DNA of 52,074 nucleotides from Rhizobium sullae (GTDB taxonomy: Bacteria; Pseudomonadota; Alphaproteobacteria; Rhizobiales; Rhizobiaceae), in contig NZ_FWER01000038.1 in assembly GCF_900169785.1 (NCBI RefSeq), forward strand, positions 1-52,074, in the 5' to 3' direction. Under the pieces are notes generated by a model. It had not been told where the DNA came from, searched no databases, and saw only the letters and a list, made by a program, of their open reading frames with translations. Of the stretch, positions 1 through 8,280 are shown one piece after another (position 1 is the stretch's first letter; every line of letters starts with the position of its first letter). A program made the translations under genes and the position numbers.

Positions 1-168
1 AAAGAGACCTTCCGGATCGGCGCCCGACAGGGTGAAATCATCGGTATGGCAGATGCCCGTCGCCTTGACCTCGACCAACACCTCGCCTGCGCGCGGACCC
101 TCCAGATTGACCTCCTTGATCTCCAGCGGTTTTCCTGCCTGAACGGCAATCGCAGCGCGGGTTTTCAT
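1..168 (-). CDS. S-(hydroxymethyl)glutathione dehydrogenase, N-terminal part (partial)
   Basis: Only the first 56 codons are inside the window; the gene continues beyond base 1. The N-terminus starts MKTRAAIAVQAGKPL and contains ATGICHTDDFTLSGADPEG, with the zinc-ligand Cys and His typical of class III alcohol dehydrogenases (FrmA/FlhA/AdhC). These enzymes oxidise the glutathione adduct of formaldehyde. A GGATAAGGAT stretch precedes the ATG. It lies downstream of xoxJ on the same strand, which fits removal of the formaldehyde made by methanol dehydrogenase. Family assignment is strong despite truncation; which symbol applies is not decidable here. Confidence 0.9.
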   Translation of the reverse strand, partial: MKTRAAIAVQAGKPLEIKEVNLEGPRAGEVLVEVKATGICHTDDFTLSGADPEGLF

Positions 169-312
169 ATCCTTATCCCCCTTTAATGGTCATTCCCTCA
201 TCGATCCGGCTCCGGGAGATAGCCTGGACAGGCGGCGGCCACTCCCTTTGCGGCAACCGGCGAACAACGGATCGAGATGATTGACGTGTGCTGCTTTTCA
301 AGCGTCCGGTCG

Positions 313-1179
313 TCATTGCGTGATCCTCTGATCGTGTTCATCAAGGAGCGGCACGCCATACTCGATCAGCAATTTGTTGATCTCGGTCTGGTTGTCCCTG
401 ATGAACGTGTTCAGCGTGCGTTTCCATTGCTGGTCGGAGGGGCGGACGCCCATGGTGATCCGATACGTCATGCGCTGGCCACCCTTCTCTTTGATCAACG
501 GTACGATCGCCAGATCGGCAGCCGACTTGCGGGCATAGTAGCCTGCCATCGGCCCCCAGACGACGGCAGCATCGATCACGCCTTCCAGCATGTCGTTTAT
601 CATGACTTCCGCCACCGACGGCGTGACGCGGGTGTCGACCAAGAGCGGATAGACCTTGGCCGTGCGCATGAGTTTTGCTGCCGCCATATTCGCCGATGGC
701 GGCGTCCCCTCGACGACGCCAATCCTCTTGCCAACAAGCTTCTCGTCGGTCAGCGTTTCCACACCCCGAAGATCGCCATCCTTCTTGTAAAGCAGTACAT
801 AGGAAGAGCGATAATAGGCATTGGTATTCTGGACGAGCTCGTCGCCTTGGGCATATCCCATGATGATATCACAGCGATTGGCAGCGAGCGTGTTGCGCAC
901 GAAGCCGGTAATCGAGGGAAACCACGTATAGGCGACAGAGCGACGGCCTGTGCTGGCCGCGACCAGCTTGGCAAGCTTATCCTCGAATCCTTCGCCGCTT
1001 TGGTCGGAAAATGGCATGTTGGACGGATCAGCGCAGACGCGCAGGACGTCGGGATCGACCAGTTCGCCGGCCGCCCCAAGCCCGGCGCTCTGTGCATATG
1101 CGGGCAACGGGGCCAATGCTACGACGGCCGTGATGACCAGGGCCGCCTTGTAACTTGCCTGTCCGTCGCACCGCGCCAT
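313..1179 (-). CDS. xoxJ: XoxJ/MxaJ-like periplasmic binding protein
   Basis: A 288-aa exported protein of the solute-binding fold family that accompanies PQQ methanol dehydrogenases (quinoprotein dehydrogenase-associated SBP). The start MARCDGQ is chosen because the longer reading frame runs back through the cytochrome gene; this ATG follows the xoxG stop by 1 nt. Residues 1 to about 30 form a signal peptide ending near AYAQS. Visible family features are LRVCADPSNMPFS near the mature N-terminus, GYAQGDELV, and KRIGVVEGTPP. XoxJ proteins are thought to help activate or mature XoxF in the periplasm. The order xoxF-xoxG-xoxJ on one strand supports the call. Confidence 0.92.
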   Translation of the reverse strand: MARCDGQASYKAALVITAVVALAPLPAYAQSAGLGAAGELVDPDVLRVCADPSNMPFSDQSGEGFEDKLAKLVAASTGRRSVAYTWFPSITGFVRNTLAANRCDIIMGYAQGDELVQNTNAYYRSSYVLLYKKDGDLRGVETLTDEKLVGKRIGVVEGTPPSANMAAAKLMRTAKVYPLLVDTRVTPSVAEVMINDMLEGVIDAAVVWGPMAGYYARKSAADLAIVPLIKEKGGQRMTYRITMGVRPSDQQWKRTLNTFIRDNQTEINKLLIEYGVPLLDEHDQRITQ

Positions 1180-1180
1180 G

Positions 1181-1708
1181 TCATCCACCCATACAAGAGG
1201 CTTCGTGGTCCTTCGCCGCTTGCGGCTTGTCTGCCTTCTTGGGCGGACGACCGCGTGGCGCGTCACCGACGGCTCGGGCACGCAAATAGACGTAGATGTC
1301 GTCAAGGTAGCAATATACGTTCTTGTTTTCGCCGAATGCGGGCATGACGTTTTCCTTGCCGCCGCCGACATTCTTGCGGCCTTCCGCGACGATCGACAAG
1401 AACGTTCCGTAGTCCATGCCTTTCATGCTGTTGATCAATGGGGGCGCATAGCTCGAGCCGACGCCGTCCGGTCCATGGCAGACATGACAGTCGGCATGGT
1501 AGCGCCGGTAGCCGCTGAACGTGTACCAGTCGACCGTTCCGTCGTCCTGGAACTTAAATGTCGGATTGCCTTCCGCATCGAAATATTTGCCATCCTCGTC
1601 CTTCACGGCAGCGGCCTTTTCTTTAGTGTCTTGTGCCTGGGCGTGGCCTGAAATCGTCAGTGGGAGAAAGATCATTGCGAGTACCGAAATTGCGTTGCGA
1701 AAAAACAT
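1181..1708 (-). CDS. xoxG: XoxG-type cytochrome c, electron acceptor of XoxF
   Basis: A 175-aa protein with a signal peptide (cleavage near residue 26, AQA/QD) and one heme c site, CHVCH at residues 74-78. MPAFG near residue 123 probably supplies the distal methionine ligand. The C-terminal tail is rich in Lys, Arg and Pro, as in other alphaproteobacterial XoxG. It takes electrons from the PQQ of XoxF in the periplasm and passes them towards the oxidases. It sits between xoxF and xoxJ, with a 173-nt gap to xoxF that contains a strong hairpin. Confidence 0.93.
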   Translation of the reverse strand: MFFRNAISVLAMIFLPLTISGHAQAQDTKEKAAAVKDEDGKYFDAEGNPTFKFQDDGTVDWYTFSGYRRYHADCHVCHGPDGVGSSYAPPLINSMKGMDYGTFLSIVAEGRKNVGGGKENVMPAFGENKNVYCYLDDIYVYLRARAVGDAPRGRPPKKADKPQAAKDHEASCMGG

Positions 1709-1794
1709 CCGTACCTCTTTTTCGTTTCGCCACGGACACCCGTTTGCTGTCGCGATGCGGCGTTGAAAATGCGTTGTGATTGCGCGGCGAATTC

Positions 1795-1827
1795 GAGAGC
1801 CCGGGTCGGTATCGGCGCCGGGCTCTC
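1795..1827 (-). terminator. Stem-loop between xoxF and xoxG
   Basis: GAGAGCCCGG (1795-1804) is perfectly complementary to CCGGGCTCTC (1818-1827), giving a 10-bp GC-rich stem with a 13-nt loop. It lies 54 nt past the xoxF stop in the direction of transcription. No T-run follows, so it may act as a leaky terminator or as a 3' stabiliser that sets xoxF mRNA above xoxGJ. The role is inferred. Confidence 0.6.
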
Positions 1828-1881
1828 ATGTGTCAGGCCTTTCGTCGGACAAGGCGTTGGCATGATGCGGTTTCCAGGAAG

Positions 1882-3783
1882 TCAGTCCGGGAGACCGAAG
1901 ACGGTGAGTTGGCCGCCCAGCGTCGTATACTCGGCAAGTGCGGCATAGCCACCGACAGCGCCCAGACCTGCCGTAGAAATGGCCTTTTCTTGGTCGGTAG
2001 GAGCGTTCTTGCCCGCCACCGCCTGCTGCCAGGCTGCAGCGCCTTCGGCCCCTAAGAGACCACCCGCAAGACCGATGCCAGCCCATCCGCCGACACCCGA
2101 CAGAACAGCCACGTACTGCTTGCCCTTGTGCTCGAAGGTGTTGATGTTGCCGATGATGCCCGACGGCGTCTTGAACTTGTAGAGTTCCTTGCCTTCGTTA
2201 TCGATTGCCTTGATGTAGCCTTCCAGCGTGCCGTAGAAGACGACGTCGCCGTCGGTGGCAAGCGCGCCGGACCAGACCGAGAACTGCTCGGGTTTGGACC
2301 AGACGATCTCGCCCTTGGCTGCATCCCAGGCAATGAAGTTGCCCATGCCGCCATGGCTGCCGGGCGCAGGATACATCGCGACCGTGGCGCCGACATAGGG
2401 TTGACCGGCGGTGTAGCTGACCTGGTAGGGCTCATAATCCATGCAGACATGGTTGGTCGGCACGTAGAAGAGACCGGTCTTTGGCGAATAGGCCGCCGGC
2501 TGCTGGTCTTTTGTTCCTAGAGCGGCCGGGCAGATGCCCGTCGAATTCACGTCCTCGCCGTTCTGCTGGGTCGAGTATTGGGCAACCACCTGCGGACGGC
2601 CATACTCTTTGCTTTTGGGATCCATGACCACTTCCGTCGCCCAGTTCACCTTGGGATCGTACTTCTTGGCGACGAGGAGCTCGCCGTTTGCACGGTCCAT
2701 TGTGTAGGCAAAACCGTTGCGGTCGAAGTGAACCAGGACGTCGCGTTTCTGGCCGTTGATGTCCATGCCATCGACAAGAATCATCTCGTTGACGCCGTCA
2801 AAGTCCCATTCGTCGTGTGGGGTCATCTGGTAGACCCACTTGGCCATGCCCGTATCGGCATCACGTGCGAATATCGTCATTGACCAACGGTTGTCGCCTG
2901 GACGCTGAACGGGGTTCCAGGTCGAGGGATTTCCTGTTCCGTAGTAAACCAGGTTGAGCTTCGGGTCATAGGAAAACCATCCCCAAGTGGTTCCACCGCC
3001 GGTCTTCCACTGCTCGCCTTCCCAGGTGTTGATGCCGGAATCCTTGCCGACAGGCTTGCCGAGATGGGTGGTTTTTTCCGGGTCCATGAGCGTCTCGGAA
3101 TCGGGTCCAGTAGAATAACCTTTCCACGCGAGCGAACCGTCCTTGAGGTTGTAGGCGGCGATCCAGCCGCGCACGCCATATTCCGCGCCCGACACACCAA
3201 TCAGCACCTTGTCCTTGTAGACCATCGGTGCGGCTGTGCCGGATTCACCCTTGCTGCCGTCAGTTTCGGCGTTCTTCACCGACCACACGACCTTGCCGGT
3301 CTTGGCGTCGAGCGCAACGACCGTCGTGTCAGCCTGGTTAAGGATTATCTTGCCATCGCCATAGGCGACGCCGCGATTCACAGTGTCGCAGCACATGATC
3401 GCAATGACGTTGGGATCCTGTTTGGGCTCGTATTTCCAGAGGATCTTGCCGTCGTTGTTAAGATCCAGGGCATAGACTGTGTTGGGGAACGGCGCGTGGA
3501 CGTACATGACGTCGCCGACCACCAGCGGTCCGCCCTCATGACCACGCAGGACGCCGGTCGAGAAGGTCCACTTGACCTGCAGGTCCTTCACATTCTCCTT
3601 CGTGATCTGGTTGAGCTTGGAATAACGCTGATTGGCATAATCGCCAGTCGGCATCGCCCAATTCTTCGGGTCGGACGCAAGTTTCGTCAGCTCGTCATTG
3701 GCCAACGCGTTCCCAACAGCGGCCGCGGTCAGAAGTCCAGCGGCGGCCAGCGGTACGTATATGCTTTTTTTGAGTGTGCGCAT
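1882..3783 (-). CDS. xoxF: Lanthanide-dependent methanol dehydrogenase XoxF
   Basis: A 633-aa PQQ-dependent eight-bladed propeller dehydrogenase with a signal peptide ending near NALAND (residue 29). The adjacent-cysteine disulfide is at C131-C132. By alignment with known XoxF, the metal/PQQ site is E201, N285 and D327. D329 in the WDFDG motif is the extra aspartate that marks lanthanide rather than calcium use. Length and motifs are those of the XoxF5-like alphaproteobacterial group (subtype inferred). It oxidises methanol to formaldehyde, or further, in the periplasm. The downstream xoxGJ and the partial formaldehyde dehydrogenase fit this pathway. Confidence 0.97.
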   Translation of the reverse strand: MRTLKKSIYVPLAAAGLLTAAAVGNALANDELTKLASDPKNWAMPTGDYANQRYSKLNQITKENVKDLQVKWTFSTGVLRGHEGGPLVVGDVMYVHAPFPNTVYALDLNNDGKILWKYEPKQDPNVIAIMCCDTVNRGVAYGDGKIILNQADTTVVALDAKTGKVVWSVKNAETDGSKGESGTAAPMVYKDKVLIGVSGAEYGVRGWIAAYNLKDGSLAWKGYSTGPDSETLMDPEKTTHLGKPVGKDSGINTWEGEQWKTGGGTTWGWFSYDPKLNLVYYGTGNPSTWNPVQRPGDNRWSMTIFARDADTGMAKWVYQMTPHDEWDFDGVNEMILVDGMDINGQKRDVLVHFDRNGFAYTMDRANGELLVAKKYDPKVNWATEVVMDPKSKEYGRPQVVAQYSTQQNGEDVNSTGICPAALGTKDQQPAAYSPKTGLFYVPTNHVCMDYEPYQVSYTAGQPYVGATVAMYPAPGSHGGMGNFIAWDAAKGEIVWSKPEQFSVWSGALATDGDVVFYGTLEGYIKAIDNEGKELYKFKTPSGIIGNINTFEHKGKQYVAVLSGVGGWAGIGLAGGLLGAEGAAAWQQAVAGKNAPTDQEKAISTAGLGAVGGYAALAEYTTLGGQLTVFGLPD

Positions 3784-4230
3784 GCGAAGTCCTCCCGATG
3801 TTGTTTTTCACCCGAGGATCGTCATTACCAACCTCGGGAGACCACAAGGGCCGGCCCAAGCGTTCAGCTTGTCTATGGGAGATGCGCTTCCGTCAGCGTG
3901 TCACGATTCGGCAGGGTGGGCAGGGGCACCGTTATTGCCCATCCTCGTACCTACGAGACTCTGCCGCTCCCATGCAGCAAAGCCTTGAAGCCGGAAACCA
4001 TGAAAAAGAATAATCCTTTCAAAGGGCGTAAGCAATAATAAATATATCGCCTTGTGCAGGGCAATATATTAATGCTGCTCTGCAATATACTAATGCTGCT
4101 TAGCAATATTCCTCATAATGCAAACGACGCAATCCAGCACCAGAGTGCCCATAGTAATTATTTGCGCATATAACACTATTAGGCGAGAATAGATTAGTCA
4201 GGCTTCAGATCAACGTCGGCGGAGGTTGCG
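3784..4230. promoter_or_regulatory. Divergent control region of xoxF and the 114-aa exported protein
   Basis: A 447-bp gene-free stretch. The half nearer the plus-strand gene is AT-rich, unlike the GC-rich surroundings, and contains three iterons described separately (4061-4110). No convincing open reading frame is present on either strand. It should hold the promoters of both divergent genes, but the -10/-35 boxes cannot be assigned with confidence. Confidence 0.6.
4061..4110. repeat. Three 21-bp-spaced iterons upstream of xoxF
   Basis: GCAATAT occurs at 4061, 4082 and 4103, exactly 21 bp apart. The first two units extend to GCAATATAYTAATGCTGCT (19 bp with one mismatch) and the third stops after GCAATATT. 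Spacing of two helical turns places the units on the same DNA face, as expected for a regulator operator. The regulator is not identifiable in this window. Confidence 0.75.
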
Positions 4231-4575
4231 GTGCTTACCGAAGTCCTACGAGCCATCGTCTTTCTCACTGCGCTCACGGGTGCGATCACAGCTTCACGGG
4301 CCGCCACCTATCCTACGATCGCAGTCGTGGACTACGTCTATGCCTGCATGAAGGCCAATGGAGAAACACGCGCTGCGCTCGAAAATTGTTCTTGCTCGAT
4401 CGACGTCATCGCCTCGATCGTCCCGTACGAACGCTACGAGGCGGCTGAGACCTTCAGGAGCCTTGGACTCCAGACCGGCGAGAGGGGTGTGCTGTTCCGG
4501 CAGAGTGCGCCGGCGAAGTCTGCAGCCGCTGAGCTGAGGCGCGCCCAGGCCGAGGCAGACGTCCGCTGCTTCTGA
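4231..4575 (+). CDS. Small exported cysteine-containing protein next to xoxF
   Basis: A 114-aa protein starting at GTG with GGCGGAGG upstream. Residues 1-24 look like a signal peptide ending at SRA/ATY. The mature part has conserved-looking motifs DYVYACMKANG, ENCSCSIDVIAS and a C-terminal AQAEADVRCF, with four cysteines (C39, C53, C55, C113). I recall similar proteins beside other xoxF clusters, but no function is known to me. It is divergent from xoxF across the iteron region, so the two are probably co-regulated. Confidence 0.8.
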   Translation: MLTEVLRAIVFLTALTGAITASRAATYPTIAVVDYVYACMKANGETRAALENCSCSIDVIASIVPYERYEAAETFRSLGLQTGERGVLFRQSAPAKSAAAELRRAQAEADVRCF

Positions 4576-4643
4576 CGGGGCCCGCGGGGCCACGGGCGAC
4601 CGGTCTTGCGGCAGGATAAGACTTCTCCTGTTGCGGACGCAAG

Positions 4644-5384
4644 TCAGGGAAACCTCGTCCGGAAATCCGAAACCAGGTCGTCCAGCGCCTTCGTGTCGCG
4701 CGCCTGGCGCGCCATCTCCACTTCGAAGATGCCGAGCACATGGGCTGGCCGTGATGACAGCACTATAACGCGATCTGCCAACAGAAGTGCCTCCCGCAGA
4801 TTGTGTGTCACCATCAGGGCGGTGGTAGGCCTCGCCGACCAGACCGTCATCAGAAGGCGCCGCAATCTATCGGCCGTCCGTTCATCGAGCGAGGCGAAGG
4901 GCTCGTCCAGCAAGAGCACTGCGGGTTCTGTGGCAAAGGCACGCGCCAGGGCAGCGCGGCGTGCAAGGCCGAGCGAAAGCTCCGAGGGATAGAGCGACCG
5001 CATGGCCGACAGACCCAGAATGTCGAACAGCCCGTCCAGGTCCATGTCCCGTGCATCTCGAGACAGCGCAAGGCGGACATTCTGCTCCACCGTTCGCCAG
5101 GGGAGAAGCACCGGCTCCTGGAATACCGCGGCAATGCGATTGGAACCGCCTTCGGGCAACTGGTAGCTGCCGGAAAACTCCCGGTCCAGCCCCAAAAGGA
5201 TGCGCAAGGTCGTGGTCTTGCCGCAGCCCGACGGCCCGAGCAAACAGGCAAACTCTCCCTGCCTCACCTCGAATGACAGTCCGCGGAGGGCCGCAATGGT
5301 CACGTCCTCAGCCGACCGGAACGTCTTCTCGGCGATTTCGACCTTAAGCGGGGCGGCGGCGCCAGCGTGTTGCGTGTCGTTCAA
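4644..5384 (-). CDS. ABC importer ATPase, nitrate/sulfonate/taurine type
   Basis: A 246-aa nucleotide-binding subunit. Walker A is GPSGCGKTT, the Q-loop is AVFQEPVLLPW, Walker B is VLLLDEPFASLDE, and the switch His is in MVTHN. The ABC signature reads LSLGLARR rather than LSGGQ, a deviation common in SsuB/TauB relatives. The start appears to be TTG, overlapping the permease gene by 41 nt. It is last in a three-gene unit with permease and binding protein. The substrate is unknown; the location between xoxF and the Lut-type operon suggests a methylotrophy-linked solute. Confidence 0.88.
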   Translation of the reverse strand: MNDTQHAGAAAPLKVEIAEKTFRSAEDVTIAALRGLSFEVRQGEFACLLGPSGCGKTTTLRILLGLDREFSGSYQLPEGGSNRIAAVFQEPVLLPWRTVEQNVRLALSRDARDMDLDGLFDILGLSAMRSLYPSELSLGLARRAALARAFATEPAVLLLDEPFASLDERTADRLRRLLMTVWSARPTTALMVTHNLREALLLADRVIVLSSRPAHVLGIFEVEMARQARDTKALDDLVSDFRTRFP

Positions 5385-6162
5385 ATGGCTGCACCAGAAA
5401 GAGTTCGATCAACAGCATAATGGCAACGAAGGCAAGCGAATAGGCGAGGATGGCGGCGACGTCGAATATCTGGAAGTGAAGATAGATCTGAAAACCCACC
5501 CCGTTTGACCGGCCGAGTAGTTCGACAACGAGCACGATCTTCCAGATCAGCGCAATTCCGGACCGCGAAGCGGCCGCAAAATAAGGCTGCAGTTGCGGCA
5601 TCAGGATATGGCGGATTCTGTCGAGCGGACTGAGGCGGTAGACTTTCGCCATTTCGGCGTAACGGGGGTCGAGTGCACGTGCGCCCTCGCGCATGGTGAC
5701 CACGACGTTGGGTATCTTGTTGATCGCCACCGCGCTGATCGCAGCCGCTTCAGTCAGGCCGAACCAGATGTAGGCAAGAACGATGACGACCAGTGCCGGG
5801 AGGTTGAGAAAAAGGATAAGCCACGGATTGAAGAAAGAATCCGCCCGCCGGTGGGTACCGAGCAGGACGCCGATGACCGACCCGGCCAGCATCGCAACAA
5901 CATAGGCGGCGGCAACCCGGAAGAGCGTCATGGCGAGATGATAGGCGAGATCGCCGCTTGCCGCCTCCTTGACCAGCACGCGCCAGACTTCGATCGGCGG
6001 CGGAAACACCCGGCTTGGCCAGATCCCGGCCGCAAGGTTCCAAAGCAGGCACAGTCCGAGCAGGGATGCCAAGGCCGTTGCTGCCGGCAGAAGACCACGG
6101 GAGATGGCGTGTGCTCGCCGGCCTGCAGCCACCCCATTTTCCAGCCCGGGTCCTGCTGTCAT
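5344..6162 (-). CDS. ABC importer permease, SsuC/TauC-like
   Basis: A 272-aa inner-membrane protein with about six hydrophobic segments. The cytoplasmic coupling loop for the ATPase is EGARALDPRYAEMAKVY followed by the LDRIRHILMPQL region. This pattern is typical of the nitrate/sulfonate/taurine permease family (BPD_transp_1). Its ATG overlaps the stop of the binding-protein gene (ATGA), indicating translational coupling. It forms the channel of the importer encoded at 4644-7148. Confidence 0.9.
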   Translation of the reverse strand: MTAGPGLENGVAAGRRAHAISRGLLPAATALASLLGLCLLWNLAAGIWPSRVFPPPIEVWRVLVKEAASGDLAYHLAMTLFRVAAAYVVAMLAGSVIGVLLGTHRRADSFFNPWLILFLNLPALVVIVLAYIWFGLTEAAAISAVAINKIPNVVVTMREGARALDPRYAEMAKVYRLSPLDRIRHILMPQLQPYFAAASRSGIALIWKIVLVVELLGRSNGVGFQIYLHFQIFDVAAILAYSLAFVAIMLLIELFLVQPFERHATRWRRRPA

Positions 6163-7148
6163 GTCTTTAAGGCCCAGAACGTTCCCGGAGCCATCTGCCG
6201 CGCCTCACCGACAAGCTTCTCCCCACCCAATTCGGCCAGGATTGCGTATAGCTTGGCGGCATCTCTCTCCTCCTCTGCGAGCGGCCTGTTCGGGATGCCT
6301 TCGCGGTAGCGATCGCGCAGCACCTCGAGTTCCCGGCCTTCGGCCCGCACGATCGGTGCCAGCCGCTGCCATTCAGCATCCGACCGGGCCAGAAGCTTCT
6401 TCGCCTCCCCGCTTGACCGGAGAAAGTTCAAGGCCACGTCCGAGTTTTCGTTCGCCCATTTTTCATGAAAAACATATCCGAGCGCCGAAACCGGCCCCGA
6501 TGCCCCGAGCGCCCTGGCGGCATCGTCGGCACCGATGAGGCGACGAAAACCGTTTGCCTCCAGCCGGGCGCAGAAATGCCAGAAATTCAGCACTGCATCG
6601 AGTTCGCCGGAGATGGCCTTTTCCGACAGAAGGGGCGGTGCGCCGAAAACGATGTCGCTTTTAGTGGTCAGGTCAATCTTGTGATCACGCCGGGCAAGGC
6701 CCTGGATCAGAAGCCAGCTCTTGTCGAGCGAACCGCCGGTCACACCGATTTTTTTTCCGACGAGATCAGGGATGGCACGAATGGGCGCATCCTGCTTGAC
6801 CATGATGGCGCCAACCGCAGTCGAGTAAGGTGCGAGAGTGAGATCCGTGCCCTGCGAACGCTGGCGCGACACCCACAGCCAATCGGAAACGATCATGTCG
6901 AGGTCGCCGGCCAACATGGCGACGTTGGTGGCGTCTTCGCCCGCAAAGTAAACGATCTCCACGTCGATCCCGTTGGCGGCATCGAACTTGTTGTGCTTGA
7001 TGGTGTCGAGTTCCCAGTTCACCGTCCCGAACCTCAAGACACCGACCCGGATCTTCGGCGCTGACGGCTTGGCCAAGGCATGGAAGCTCAGGGGGCTCAC
7101 CGCAGCCAGCAAGGCTGCTCCGCAAATCCCGCGCCTCGATATGTTCAT
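6159..7148 (-). CDS. ABC importer substrate-binding protein, NrtA/SsuA-like
   Basis: A 329-aa exported protein. The start MNISRRG is preferred because GGGAGG precedes it; a longer frame begins at 7214. An RR-type signal region (MNISRRGICGAALLAAV) ends near HALAKP. Motifs such as GVLRFGTVNWELDTIK, AGDLDMIVSD and IPDLVGKKIGVTGG are those of the nitrate/sulfonate/taurine binding family. Related proteins are found beside xoxF in other methylotrophs, so a role in acquiring a small organic or metal-complexed ligand is possible but unproven. Confidence 0.88.
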   Translation of the reverse strand: MNISRRGICGAALLAAVSPLSFHALAKPSAPKIRVGVLRFGTVNWELDTIKHNKFDAANGIDVEIVYFAGEDATNVAMLAGDLDMIVSDWLWVSRQRSQGTDLTLAPYSTAVGAIMVKQDAPIRAIPDLVGKKIGVTGGSLDKSWLLIQGLARRDHKIDLTTKSDIVFGAPPLLSEKAISGELDAVLNFWHFCARLEANGFRRLIGADDAARALGASGPVSALGYVFHEKWANENSDVALNFLRSSGEAKKLLARSDAEWQRLAPIVRAEGRELEVLRDRYREGIPNRPLAEEERDAAKLYAILAELGGEKLVGEARQMAPGTFWALKT

Positions 7149-7182
7149 GATGCCACCTCCCGGCAAAATGTTTGCAGCGACG

Positions 7183-7392
7183 TCATATGTCCCGCCTCCT
7201 GCCCGGAAAGACACATGTCCAACGGATGACCTTCAGCGACGGATGGCTCCCGGACCACTTTGCGATCTCCGCCGGCGCCAGGATCATGCATTGGCCAAGC
7301 GATCCGCGGCTTTCAAAATAGAGATGCTCGGTGCGGCAACTGGTCGGGTTGGCCAACAAGCAGACGGTCAGGACGAGATCGACGAGGTTCAA
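7183..7392 (-). CDS. Conserved small protein between two ABC systems
   Basis: About 69 aa from a TTG start preceded by AAAGG; a GTG five codons upstream (7407) is the alternative. The sequence has a hydrophobic N-terminus (NLVDLVLTVCLLANP), then SCRTEHLYFESRGSLGQCM, IAKWSGSHP and RWTC. Small proteins with this Cys/Trp pattern recur in Proteobacteria, which supports it being real. Function is unknown. It precedes the NrtA-like gene by 34 nt and is probably in the same transcript. Confidence 0.7.
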   Translation of the reverse strand: MNLVDLVLTVCLLANPTSCRTEHLYFESRGSLGQCMILAPAEIAKWSGSHPSLKVIRWTCVFPGRRRDI

Positions 7393-7647
7393 TGAAGCAC
7401 CTTTCACTGCACGGCATGCGCATGCGAAGAACTACGGACTTGCGTACTTGGCATGCCGCCCGCTTGGTGGCTTTCACAAGGTGCCCGATGGGAAGCCGGC
7501 AGTGAGGATACGCGGGTCACAAAGACGCGTCAATCATTCCGCGAGGAACCGCGCCACCTCTGGAGAGTGCCGCGGCCATGTTGACATGCCCCCAGTGTCA
7601 TATCCTGCCTGAAGCAATTCTAGAAACAGGGACCCGGCCACCAGCTG

Positions 7648-8280
7648 TCATTTCGCCTCGAGCGCTTCCTCGATCGTCTTGGTAAGCGCATACAAACGCT
7701 GTTCGATCAGCGTCGGGACCTCGCAGACGAAGGTCAGCGACTGCGCACGCTCCTGAAAAACACGTGTCTGAAACATGAGCCGGTCATTGCGCAGCGCGAC
7801 CTCGTTCGGATCAGCATCGGGCTTTGCCCGAAGGGCGTCGACCGCGGAGGCCTCCTGACGCAAGAGTGTTGCCATGTCCCTCTGCCGGTGGGCATACCGC
7901 GCAATGCCGGAGATGACGTCAGATCGCTCCCGGTTCATATGATCGAAAAGCCCCCGCACAAGCATGGCCATGCGGTTCTTCCTCTCGCCCTCCGACAGGC
8001 TTTCCTCAAAAGCGCTGATCTTTTGCTGCGCTTCCTGCAACGAAACGCGGCGTGCCGAAAGCTCCTGCACCAGCGCAGCGATGGCCGCATCTTTGGACCA
8101 ATCGGCGGCCGTCTGCGGCAGTTCGGGGCCATTCCAGATCTGACCGAGCGAAAGCACTGGCACCTTGCGCTGGATACACGGCCAGTCCGGATCGTTACCC
8201 TGCACGGATAAGGCGGGCCACGAGACGATTGCGCCAAGTGCGACGGCGGTGAGAATGTATGTCGGAGATCGCCATCCCAT
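7648..8280 (-). CDS. Exported helical protein of the Lut/Ped operon
   Basis: A 210-aa protein with a signal peptide (residues 1 to about 28). WPCIQRKVPVLSLGQIWNGP follows at the mature N-terminus, then a long Glu/Arg/Gln-rich helical region likely to be coiled coil. GGAGG precedes the ATG, which overlaps the permease stop (TAATG). Proteins with this WPCIQ start sit at the end of PQQ-alcohol-dehydrogenase-linked ABC operons. It may be the LutG counterpart of Methylobacterium, but that correspondence is by position only. Confidence 0.8.
   Translation of the reverse strand: MGWRSPTYILTAVALGAIVSWPALSVQGNDPDWPCIQRKVPVLSLGQIWNGPELPQTAADWSKDAAIAALVQELSARRVSLQEAQQKISAFEESLSEGERKNRMAMLVRGLFDHMNRERSDVISGIARYAHRQRDMATLLRQEASAVDALRAKPDADPNEVALRNDRLMFQTRVFQERAQSLTFVCEVPTLIEQRLYALTKTIEEALEAK

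Noticed and set aside
277..1347. Long plus-strand frame opposite xoxJ
   Set aside because: Antisense shadow of a well-supported gene with His/Arg/Asp-rich composition typical of GC-rich reverse frames.
7414..7425. 12-bp palindrome GCATGCGCATGC upstream of the small Cys/Trp protein
   Set aside because: A single short palindrome of simple composition with no second copy; no basis for calling an operator.
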